Shown: in pieces, positions 1 through 5,651 of the stretch
Numbering within the stretch: position 1 is the stretch's first letter
Layout of the letters: every line of letters starts with the position of its first letter
From: an uncultured Erysipelotrichaceae bacterium
Lineage (GTDB): Bacteria; Bacillota_I; Bacilli_A; Erysipelotrichales; Erysipelotrichaceae
Length of the DNA: 13,218 nt
Direction of reading: 5' to 3'
Assembly (NCBI GenBank): GCA_902795525.1
Contig: CADBLN010000078.1
Location: 1 to 13,218 of the forward strand
The notes under the pieces: generated by a model
The model's input: the letters and a program-made list of their open reading frames with translations, nothing else
Databases searched by the model: none
Told to the model about the DNA's origin: nothing
Program-made: the position numbers and the translations under genes

Positions 1-67
1 ATAACAAAAGAATTGTCATAAGGACATCAATAACCATTCTAATGTTCATCTTCCCATTCACTGTCAT
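1..67 (-). CDS. DUF4405-like membrane protein, N-terminus only
   Basis: This is the 5' end of a gene running off the left edge. An AAGGAG Shine-Dalgarno (73-78) lies 5 nt before an ATG at 65-67. The visible 22 codons read MTVNGKMNIRMVIDVLMTIL followed by Leu-Leu, which is a short polar start leading into a hydrophobic segment. The pattern I-x-M-V-I-D-V-L-M-T-I-L-L-L resembles the beginning of DUF4405 membrane proteins (small cytochrome b-like, haem-associated family), but so little is visible that the family is tentative. The gene starts 16 nt after the stop of the flavodoxin remnant, so the two probably once formed a redox-related transcription unit. Its own Shine-Dalgarno looks intact, so it may still be expressed if any promoter remains upstream. 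Confidence 0.5.
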   Translation of the reverse strand, partial: MTVNGKMNIRMVIDVLMTILLL

Positions 68-83
68 AACAACTCCTTGAAAA

Positions 84-311
84 CTAATCAGACAACTTTT
101 CTATCCAATTTCTCAACTCAGCTTCAGAAACACTTCCGCCAAATCTTTGACCTTCTAACCAATTACCACTACCAGCATTTTCTGCTAGATTCTTACCACT
201 TCTGCCAATACCACTGGAACTAGATGTGCAAAATGGAATCATTGTAATTCCTTCAAAATCATAGGATTCAACAAAAGTATCCATTATACGTGGTTCTTCT
301 CCCCACCAAAT
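84..311 (-). pseudogene. C-terminal remnant of a flavodoxin (Flavodoxin_4 type)
   Basis: The reading frame ending at 84-86 (TAG) carries IWWGEEPRIMDTF at its start, then IPFCTSSSSGIGRSGKNL and finally NWLEGQRF and ELRNWIEKL. In intact flavodoxins of this family the IWWGEEPRI stretch lies roughly mid-protein, just before the FMN-loop motif FCTS-x-SGIG-x-S. Only about the last 75 residues remain of a protein usually 150-200 residues long. An in-frame TAA at 318-320 lies two codons before the Ile-Trp-Trp motif, so the N-terminal FMN-binding half is absent. Immediately upstream sequence belongs to another gene family (see the TasA-like pseudogene), so this looks like a deletion fusion rather than point decay. 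An internal ATG (282-284) has no Shine-Dalgarno, so translation of the remnant is doubtful. Confidence 0.8.
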
Positions 312-662
312 AAATCTTTAGGTACGAAACCTGTTTTATTAATGGCGTTTTGCAGATTGCTAACATGTGAAACATTAACTGATAATCTGACATATGCTGG
401 ATTATCTCCAACATTTTTAACAACATGGTTTTTATGATGCATTAGCATCGATGATATGTTCCATGTTGCTATCCCATTTTGTTTCGGTTAACTCGATTTT
501 GACATTACCAATAGTAAATACATTCTCAACACTATTCTCAGCCGTAAAATAAGCAATGGAGTTTTGTATCCCTACTATCACCATCGTGAAGGCCAATGCA
601 ATAAAAATCAATTTCCTTCTCTTGCTCGTTTCCCTTCTTTTTATGCTGTGGTAGTAAACCAA
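312..662 (-). pseudogene. TasA/camelysin-like SipW-dependent protein, frameshifted and 3'-truncated
   Basis: Two overlapping frames together spell the N-terminal part of a secreted TasA/camelysin-family protein. The first (662 to 432) has a KRRK basic stretch, a hydrophobic signal segment (LIFIALAFTMVIVGIQNSIA), then YFTAENSVENVFTIGNVKIELTE, the usual mature N-terminus of this family. It stops at TAA 432-434. Shifting one base at the A-rich run near 430-437 restores KNHVVKNVGDNPAYVRLSVNV, the conserved 'V-x-N-x-G-D-N-P-A-Y-V-R' strand. This second frame continues to about 308 and then meets flavodoxin sequence, so roughly half the protein is gone. No proper start is visible. The only candidate in frame before the signal peptide is a TTG (660-662) inside sipW, and the expected 'M-S-K-R-R-K' start has ACG (627-629) instead of ATG. 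Normally such proteins are processed by the adjacent SipW and form biofilm fibres. Confidence 0.75.
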
Positions 663-1107
663 ATATAAACAATATAACTACAACTACTGCTGCAGTTATC
701 TTTCCAATTCCCGTTTGTAGATAACTTATCACAAAGCCAATGTAAGGTACGCTGAAGATTGGCTTCCCAATGATGTTTTTGTAGTAGACAGGACTGCCGT
801 CTTTAACTTCATTAGCATCCCCTTTTGTTTCAAACCATTGATAATCAGAATCTATTCCAACAATCCTATGGGTTACCACAATACTCTCTGTAAAAGCAAA
901 AGTAATAGCATCCCCTTGTTTTAATACTTTGTGATCAACAGGTTTAACATAAATTAAACTTCCAACATGGTATGCAGGTTCCATAGAGCCTGACAAAACA
1001 GTATAAACTCCACCACCCATCAACTTAATAACAACCAATGAACCCGCAAAAAAAACCATTAGTAATACAACAAATGTCATTAATGCACTAAAAAATTTCT
1101 TTATCAT
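538..1107 (-). CDS. sipW: SipW-like (ER-type) signal peptidase I, C-terminus probably abnormal
   Basis: This is a membrane signal peptidase of the ER/archaeal type, which removes signal peptides from TasA/camelysin-like substrates on the outer face of the membrane. TM1 lies at about residues 8-30. The catalytic Ser is S41 in SGSMEP. H80 in VTHRIVG replaces the Lys of bacterial-type Lep and marks the SipW/ER class. The GDANEVKDG box (D97, D103) supplies the acidic residues. TM2 is at about 135-152. The last ~30 residues (from about 158) are read across the signal-peptide region of the broken TasA-like gene in another frame, overlapping it by 125 nt. The native stop has therefore probably been lost. 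No Shine-Dalgarno precedes the ATG. A TATAAT (1115-1120) lies only 7 nt upstream, so any transcript from it would be nearly leaderless. The catalytic core is intact but its local substrate is dead. Confidence 0.8.
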   Translation of the reverse strand: MIKKFFSALMTFVVLLMVFFAGSLVVIKLMGGGVYTVLSGSMEPAYHVGSLIYVKPVDHKVLKQGDAITFAFTESIVVTHRIVGIDSDYQWFETKGDANEVKDGSPVYYKNIIGKPIFSVPYIGFVISYLQTGIGKITAAVVVVILFIFGLLPQHKKKGNEQEKEIDFYCIGLHDGDSRDTKLHCLFYG

Positions 1108-1149
1108 ACTTTTTATTATATATCATTAGTTTTAATAGTTTTAAAAATA

Positions 1150-1188
1150 AACCTTATCTTTCTATAAAGAAATAGTAAAGATAAGGTT
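1150..1188 (-). terminator. Intrinsic terminator after the mgtC-like gene
   Basis: A 12-bp perfect stem (AACCTTATCTTT at 1150-1161 with AAAGATAAGGTT at 1177-1188) encloses a 15-nt loop. On the minus strand it is followed by TTATTTTTAAAA. It starts 7 nt after the stop of the MgtC-like gene and separates it from the sipW region. The G+C content of the stem is low and the loop long, so efficiency is uncertain. Confidence 0.7.
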
Positions 1189-1195
1189 GTTTTAA

Positions 1196-1861
1196 CTAAA
1201 ATAATTGAGCTTTCTTTACATGATCCAGCTTTTCAACCTGAGAGATTAATTCAGATGGTTCAGTATGTTTAAGTGTCGTTATGTCAATGAATAGAGCCCA
1301 ATCCTTGCTGTCTTTATCTACAGGTTCTACTTTAATGTTTGAACATTGATAGCCTTGTTTATAAAGATAAGATATTACTGTGTATGTTGACGCATTGGCT
1401 TCAATAGTGACTTTTAACTTCATTGAACTTCTTGGGCTATCCAAATAGAAACTTCTAGAATACACCTCTTGTACTAAAATCATTAAAATGGCACTGAAAA
1501 CAGCTACCACATGCATGCCGGCACCGCAACACATCCCAATTCCAGCAGTTGCCCAAATACCAGCTGAAGTAGTCAAACCTTGAACAGATTCGTTTTTAAC
1601 AAAGATAATTCCTGCCCCAAGGAATGAAACACCTGTAATAATAGTTGAAGCTATTCTTGATGGATCATAGTGAGTATTTAAGTCCATAAAACCGTATTTA
1701 GAAATAACCATTAATGTTGCGGCTGCCATTGAAACAATCGCATGAGTCCTAACACCTGCCTCTTTACTACGATTATGTCTTTCATATCCTATCACTGAAC
1801 CTAATATGGTAGCTAGAACAATTCGCAATAGCCATTCAATTGGTGTTCCCAACAATTGCAT
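1196..1861 (-). CDS. MgtC/SapB-family membrane protein
   Basis: This is an inner-membrane protein of the MgtC/SapB family, whose members are linked to growth at low Mg2+ and to modulation of membrane ATPases. The exact role outside pathogens is unsettled. The hallmark block GYERHNRSKEAGVRTHAIVS follows TM1. SFLGAGIIF and GLTTSAGIWATAGIGM follow in the order and spacing of the family, within about five predicted membrane segments (residues ~1-135). A soluble C-terminal domain of about 75 residues (from KLKVTIEANAS) resembles the ACT-like tail of longer members. I place the start at the ATG at 1859-1861, because AGGAG (1869-1873) is then 7 nt away. An in-frame GTG at 1865-1867 would overlap the spacer. 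The protein is 221 residues, normal for the family. It is monocistronic, with its own promoter and terminator. Confidence 0.9.
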   Translation of the reverse strand: MQLLGTPIEWLLRIVLATILGSVIGYERHNRSKEAGVRTHAIVSMAAATLMVISKYGFMDLNTHYDPSRIASTIITGVSFLGAGIIFVKNESVQGLTTSAGIWATAGIGMCCGAGMHVVAVFSAILMILVQEVYSRSFYLDSPRSSMKLKVTIEANASTYTVISYLYKQGYQCSNIKVEPVDKDSKDWALFIDITTLKHTEPSELISQVEKLDHVKKAQLF

Positions 1862-1894
1862 AAACACACTCCTATTCTGTCGTCATTACATTGT

Positions 1895-1922
1895 ATTATA
1901 GCATTTATTCAATTTGTTACAA
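1895..1922 (-). promoter_or_regulatory. Sigma-A type promoter for the mgtC-like gene
   Basis: On the minus strand there is a TTGTAA -35 (1917-1922), a 16-nt spacer and a perfect TATAAT -10 (1895-1900). The predicted start near 1888 leaves a leader of about 27 nt. That is too short for the Mg2+-sensing leaders known upstream of mgtA/mgtC in enteric bacteria, so transcription initiation itself would have to carry any regulation. Confidence 0.7.
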
Positions 1923-1947
1923 AAAATAAAATGGCAAATTTAGAGAA

Positions 1948-1981
1948 TCTTCATTAACTTTAAACCAAGTTGAAATGAAGA
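1948..1981 (-). terminator. Hairpin after the amidohydrolase gene, probable terminator
   Basis: TCTTCATT-AACTT (1948-1960) pairs with AAGTT (1967-1971) and AATGAAGA (1974-1981), with a 6-nt loop and a 2-nt bulge. On the minus strand it is followed by TTCTCTAAATTT, a modest T-rich tail. It lies 34 nt past the amidohydrolase stop and upstream of the mgtC promoter, which is the right place for a terminator, but the structure is A+T-rich and not textbook. Confidence 0.5.
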
Positions 1982-2015
1982 AAATGGTTTCATAATCATA
2001 AATTAGTTATGCCTT

Positions 2016-3296
2016 TTACAAGAACTTATCTAATTGTTCATCCACATCTGCTTTTCTCTTTACTACAGGGTTCCTTAATAATCTACCTTGTCCCATTACC
2101 ATTACAACATTCCTTAAGGTTGTTAGATCATCTAATGGATTATTCCTAGTCACAATCAAATCGGCCTCTTTACCCTTTTCAATTGAACCTGTTATCTTTT
2201 CTAATCCAGCCAATCTGGCATTTACCATGGTGGCTGTGTGCAAGGCAAAACTATTTGAAACGCCAACATATTTAGTAAAATAAACAAGTTCCCTCCAGAA
2301 ATCATATTGAGTAATCCAAGGGCATCCAACATCATTTCCCAATGCCACAGGAATACCATTCTTTAAAGCTTCTTTAGAACATTCAATTATGCCCTCAAAC
2401 ACCATGTTGCCATTATATTGTTCAACATCACTGGCATATGAAACGCTTCTATCAAACAATGCATATGGCAAAGCTGGTGAGATTGTTGTGCAAACAAAGG
2501 CATTTTTTTCTTTAAACAGCTCTACAATTTCTTTAGTTGGTTTTGCTCCGTGCTCAATTGAATCAACTCCGTTTTCCAAAGCAATCTTAACACCTTCGGT
2601 AGACTCAACATGGGCTGCAACAATAAAACCTAACTTATGAGCATAATCACATATGGCCTTTATCATTTCTGGAGCCATTTTCATTTCTCCAGGCGTACCT
2701 TTTTCTTTGGCGTCCAAAACACCTCCAGTAATCATTAGCTTTACAAAATCACCACCAACTTCTTTTAGATGGTCTACTTGTTTAAGGGCATCTTCAATTG
2801 TCTCAGCTACTATAGCTACTGAGCCAGCCATATGCCCATTAGGAACAGAAATGCCCTCATTACTCGCAATGATTCTTGGTCCTAAGTATTTTCCACTATT
2901 GATTTCATCTCTAACGGTAGTATCAATATCTTTTAAACCACCTACCGTTCTTATAGTGGTAACCCCACTATTAAACTCAATTTGAGCATATTGCTTAACT
3001 AATCCATGAGCAATCTTTGGCCCAATTGGATTACTAAAAATCATATTTACTAATTTAGTATTATCTCTTTGTTTTTTAGAATGTTTGCCATTGCCTGCCA
3101 AGTGGACATGCATATTTATTAAACCAGGCATTAGATACTGCCCATTTAAATCAACAATCTCATATCCTGATAGATCATTGCTTTGATCAATAACATCTTC
3201 AATTATTCTTCCATTAACAAGAACCACTTTTCCGTCAATTGGCTTCATGTCTATCGAACCATCAAGAATGACTCCATTAATAAACGCATATTTCAT
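2016..3296 (-). CDS. Metal-dependent amidohydrolase (prolidase/imidazolonepropionase-like)
   Basis: This is a cytoplasmic hydrolase of the amidohydrolase superfamily (PF01979, COG1228 type). Such enzymes cleave amide bonds in dipeptides, cyclic amides or related compounds; the substrate here cannot be read from sequence. It has the full set of metal-site residues: H63 and H65 in MPGLINMHVHLAG, K186 in FVKLMITGG (probable carbamylated bridging Lys), H229 in VAAHVES, H249 in SIEHGA, and D322 in LGNDVG. The C-terminal part closes the small beta-sandwich (KGKEADLIV, then NPLDDL), again as in the family. At 426 residues it is full length. AGAGGG (about 3307-3312) lies 10 nt before the ATG, an adequate but long-spaced Shine-Dalgarno. 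It is a single-gene unit between two terminators. No convincing -35 was found; TATGAT near 3330 is a possible -10. A role in dipeptide use would fit the C69 peptidase elsewhere in the window, but that is speculation. Confidence 0.88.
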   Translation of the reverse strand: MKYAFINGVILDGSIDMKPIDGKVVLVNGRIIEDVIDQSNDLSGYEIVDLNGQYLMPGLINMHVHLAGNGKHSKKQRDNTKLVNMIFSNPIGPKIAHGLVKQYAQIEFNSGVTTIRTVGGLKDIDTTVRDEINSGKYLGPRIIASNEGISVPNGHMAGSVAIVAETIEDALKQVDHLKEVGGDFVKLMITGGVLDAKEKGTPGEMKMAPEMIKAICDYAHKLGFIVAAHVESTEGVKIALENGVDSIEHGAKPTKEIVELFKEKNAFVCTTISPALPYALFDRSVSYASDVEQYNGNMVFEGIIECSKEALKNGIPVALGNDVGCPWITQYDFWRELVYFTKYVGVSNSFALHTATMVNARLAGLEKITGSIEKGKEADLIVTRNNPLDDLTTLRNVVMVMGQGRLLRNPVVKRKADVDEQLDKFL

Positions 3297-3346
3297 ATAT
3301 CTAACCCTCTTACTATTAACAAAATCCTATCATATTTTTAAGACAT

Positions 3347-3369
3347 AAAAAAAGAACTGTGTCCTTTTT
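3347..3369 (-). terminator. Intrinsic terminator of the transporter operon
   Basis: On the minus strand AAAAAGGAC pairs with GTTCTTTTT around a 3-nt loop (9 bp with one G-T pair; 3361-3369 with 3349-3357) and runs into further T residues. It begins 7 nt after the HAD stop codon at 3376, so it ends the six-gene operon and isolates the amidohydrolase. Confidence 0.75.
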
Positions 3370-3375
3370 CAGTAT

Positions 3376-4008
3376 TCAAATATAATTTAGCACTTCTTTT
3401 ATGTTTAGAATTGGAAAGGTAGTTCTTTCATAGAAATATGCGGTTGACAAGCCACAAACATCAATGCCCGCAGCTAAGGCAGCTTCTATGCCATTAGGTG
3501 CATCCTCAACAATAAGACACTCTTTCTTGTCAAATCCCAGTCCTTCCCAAGCTTTTAAAAATATTTCAGGGTCAGGTTTGGCTTGTTTTACTTTTTCTAC
3601 ATCACTGATATAGTCAAAATAACGTAATAAACCTGTCTTTTTCATTATTAGCCGTGCATTGGCAGAAGATGACGCTAAAGCCATCTTAACGCTTCTTTTC
3701 TTCAACTCCTTTACCACTTCCCAAACATCATCGCTTACATTTGTATGATTCCAATTACTAAGCTGTCTTTGAAAAAGAATATTCTTTTCATACATTATTC
3801 TTTCTTGGGTAGCTAAATCTAAATCAAGATTCTTCTTTTTGACAATAAGTTCCATCTGACTGTTTCTTGAAAGGCCTAAAAACTCCTGATAATCATTCTC
3901 ATCAAAAGGTATGCCATATTGGTCAAAAGTATTCTTCCAAGAACTATAATGAAGGAAGTTAGTTTCAACTAAAACCCCATCCATATCAAATATTACAGCT
4001 TTTTTCAT
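3376..4008 (-). CDS. Beta-phosphoglucomutase-like HAD-superfamily enzyme
   Basis: This is a cytoplasmic HAD hydrolase/mutase of 210 residues acting on a sugar phosphate. Motif I is VIFDMDGVL with nucleophile D8 and acid/base D10. Motif II is ALASSS (S113/S114). The motif III Lys is K144 in KQAKPDPEIF. Motif IV is IVEDAPNGIEAA (E168, D169). An alpha-helical cap lies at about residues 15-85. T16, H20 and the GLSRNS loop (R48) also sit where beta-phosphoglucomutase (PgmB) has its substrate and gating residues, and the spacing almost reproduces that enzyme's numbering. It may therefore convert beta-glucose-1-phosphate to glucose-6-phosphate. Sugar-phosphate phosphatases of the same subfamily share much of this pattern, so the reaction remains open. 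Its ATG overlaps the phosphatase stop upstream (ATGA, 4005-4008), which implies translational coupling. It is the last gene of the operon. Confidence 0.85.
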   Translation of the reverse strand: MKKAVIFDMDGVLVETNFLHYSSWKNTFDQYGIPFDENDYQEFLGLSRNSQMELIVKKKNLDLDLATQERIMYEKNILFQRQLSNWNHTNVSDDVWEVVKELKKRSVKMALASSSANARLIMKKTGLLRYFDYISDVEKVKQAKPDPEIFLKAWEGLGFDKKECLIVEDAPNGIEAALAAGIDVCGLSTAYFYERTTFPILNIKEVLNYI

Positions 4009-4790
4009 AGTTCATTTAACAGTTGAACCACTTGATCGTGTAATAAACCATTTGATATCAACAAAGTATCTTTCTCTTTCCTTTTTTCACCATTAAGATT
4101 TGTGACTTTTCCACCAGCTTCTTCAATAATCAGTTTCCCTGCACAAGACGATATGCCTATGCTTGGCTTTACATTTAACATTAAGTCAGTCAATCCTGAA
4201 GCTAACCAAACTAATTCATAAACAGTACATACTATGATGCGAATGCCTCTTAGATGTGGTTGTAATTTTGTGAAAACACTTATTGCCTTATCTAAATATT
4301 CTTTATCATAGCTAGAAGTAATGCACATTGTTAGTAATGAATCATCCAACTTTGTTCTTTCAGATACGTGAATCCTATCATTTTCTTTAAAAGACCCATA
4401 GCCTTTGATTCCATAATAAACTATGTCATTTGGCCAATCTATAATCAGTCCATAGATGGTCTCTTTGTTTTTTCTTAAAGCAATTGAAGTCCCAAACATG
4501 GGAATGTTTGCCGCAAAATTAATAGTTCCATCAATTGGGTCAATGAGCCAATCGTATTCTGACTCATTTTCACTTTCTCCATATTCTTCACCGATAAATT
4601 TATGATCAGGATATTTTTCCTTAATCGCATGGACGATTCTTTCTTCCATGTATCTATCAGTAAAGGTAGCAATATCATTCAGTTCTTTTTTACTTACCTC
4701 ATTTGTATTGAATTTTTGAGAATCCAAATAAGCCTGCTTAACTTCTCTTACTAAGTATTCATGTAACTCCAATAACTCTTTATTCTCCAT
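4005..4790 (-). CDS. Inositol-monophosphatase-family phosphatase with an altered metal site
   Basis: This is a cytoplasmic Mg2+-dependent phosphatase of the IMPase/FBPase/CysQ fold. Members dephosphorylate inositol phosphates, fructose bisphosphate, histidinol phosphate or PAP. The chosen start (ATG 4788-4790) has AAGGAG 9 nt upstream and gives 261 residues, the usual length; an in-frame extension to 4826 lacks a Shine-Dalgarno. It shows FIGEEYGE (E68/E69) and WLIDPIDGTINFA (D84, D87). The second conserved block, normally W-D-x-A-A-G before L-I-x-x-E-A-G-G, reads GISSCAGKLIIEEAGG: the third metal-binding Asp is replaced by Ser (S214). Activity may be shifted to two-metal or different chemistry. 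It overlaps the RDD gene upstream by 11 nt and the HAD gene downstream by 4 nt, so it is firmly within the operon. Confidence 0.87.
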   Translation of the reverse strand: MENKELLELHEYLVREVKQAYLDSQKFNTNEVSKKELNDIATFTDRYMEERIVHAIKEKYPDHKFIGEEYGESENESEYDWLIDPIDGTINFAANIPMFGTSIALRKNKETIYGLIIDWPNDIVYYGIKGYGSFKENDRIHVSERTKLDDSLLTMCITSSYDKEYLDKAISVFTKLQPHLRGIRIIVCTVYELVWLASGLTDLMLNVKPSIGISSCAGKLIIEEAGGKVTNLNGEKRKEKDTLLISNGLLHDQVVQLLNEL

Positions 4791-5649
4791 TGTTGAATAC
4801 TCCTTCCTCATATTTACGGCTATCAACCATTATTGAAAAAGATAATAAATCTTGAAGACCGCGATTATATTTATTTGTGATATTAAATACCACCAACAAA
4901 GTATCTATGATTATCACATGGCCTCCGATCATTTGTATGGCGTAAATTGGCAAATAGAAATACAAAAAACTATAAACTAGAAACCTTAAAAACACCTGTT
5001 TATTAGAAATGATGGTAAAGCTTTTAAAATCTACCGGTCTAATCTTATTTAAAGATTGTGCCAAAGTGCTTTTATTCTTACTTATCAGTGGAATCACTAA
5101 ATAAAAGACAATCAATGAGACACTTAAACAAATAACTAATGATGTTACAAATAAGTTAATAGCATACAACGACATTTCACGTAACTCAGTACTATTAGTT
5201 AGTACCAATCTAGCCTGCTGATATTCAACAGTATAAAACTTATCAACCTCATCACTGTTTGCCTCTTCCTTAAGCACATATTTATTGCCATCATAATCAA
5301 ACAATCCACTTTTTTGTTTACGATCATTGTACTGCTCTAAAAGCACTTTGTTGTTATGGGAATAAAAGTAAGTTATTATCTCATCGTATTTCTTAGCATC
5401 ATATTCAAACGTATTTCCCTCAGAATCATATAAATGAGAATCGGCTATTATTCTTTTTGACTGTTCGACACCATCTATGTACTGTTGGTTGTTAAGTATT
5501 CCTGAAAGCGAAAACATGAAAAAGACAAAAGCAACAATCATAACCAAAACAACATCTAAAAGTCCTGCTCCTGCCCTGTTAATTATGTAAGGCAGTAGTC
5601 TTTCTATTGTTTTTTCATCTACTTGAGAAGTCGCTTTTGTCTTATACAT
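4780..5649 (-). CDS. RDD-type membrane protein with a large extracytoplasmic insert
   Basis: This is an integral membrane protein of 289 residues with about four membrane segments (approximately 29-50, 160-188, 221-240, 243-258). The pattern NRAGAGLLDVVLV at the first segment and NRGLQDLLSFSIMVD near the C-terminus match the start and end of RDD-family domains. KSTLAQSLNKIRPVD after the second segment sits where that family has its TlGK-x-x-x-G-x-R motif, though much diverged. About 110 charged residues (51-160, rich in Asp, Lys and Tyr) separate TM1 from TM2, where typical RDD proteins have only a short loop; by the positive-inside rule they should face outward. The start follows the ATPase stop by 2 nt and has no clear Shine-Dalgarno, suggesting coupled translation. 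Function is unknown. Its place between transporter and enzymes suggests an accessory membrane role in the same uptake process. Confidence 0.7.
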   Translation of the reverse strand: MYKTKATSQVDEKTIERLLPYIINRAGAGLLDVVLVMIVAFVFFMFSLSGILNNQQYIDGVEQSKRIIADSHLYDSEGNTFEYDAKKYDEIITYFYSHNNKVLLEQYNDRKQKSGLFDYDGNKYVLKEEANSDEVDKFYTVEYQQARLVLTNSTELREMSLYAINLFVTSLVICLSVSLIVFYLVIPLISKNKSTLAQSLNKIRPVDFKSFTIISNKQVFLRFLVYSFLYFYLPIYAIQMIGGHVIIIDTLLVVFNITNKYNRGLQDLLSFSIMVDSRKYEEGVFNNGE

Positions 5650-5651
5650 TT

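Noticed and set aside
84..662. Mobile element as the cause of the TasA/flavodoxin junction
   Set aside because: No transposase fragment, terminal inverted repeat or target duplication is visible; a simple deletion is enough.
1862..1867. GTG start for the MgtC-like gene
   Set aside because: The Shine-Dalgarno would be only 1-2 nt away; the ATG at 1859-1861 has a 7-nt spacer.
1862..1900. Mg2+ riboswitch or long regulatory leader upstream of the MgtC-like gene
   Set aside because: The predicted transcript start leaves only about 27 nt of leader, too short for such structures.
2389..2985. Open frames on the plus strand inside the amidohydrolase gene
   Set aside because: They are antisense shadows of a gene with complete family motifs, and have no Shine-Dalgarno or recognisable protein.
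4791..4826. Longer N-terminus for the IMPase-family protein
   Set aside because: No Shine-Dalgarno precedes it, it lies deep inside the RDD gene, and the shorter start gives the usual family length with a good ribosome site.
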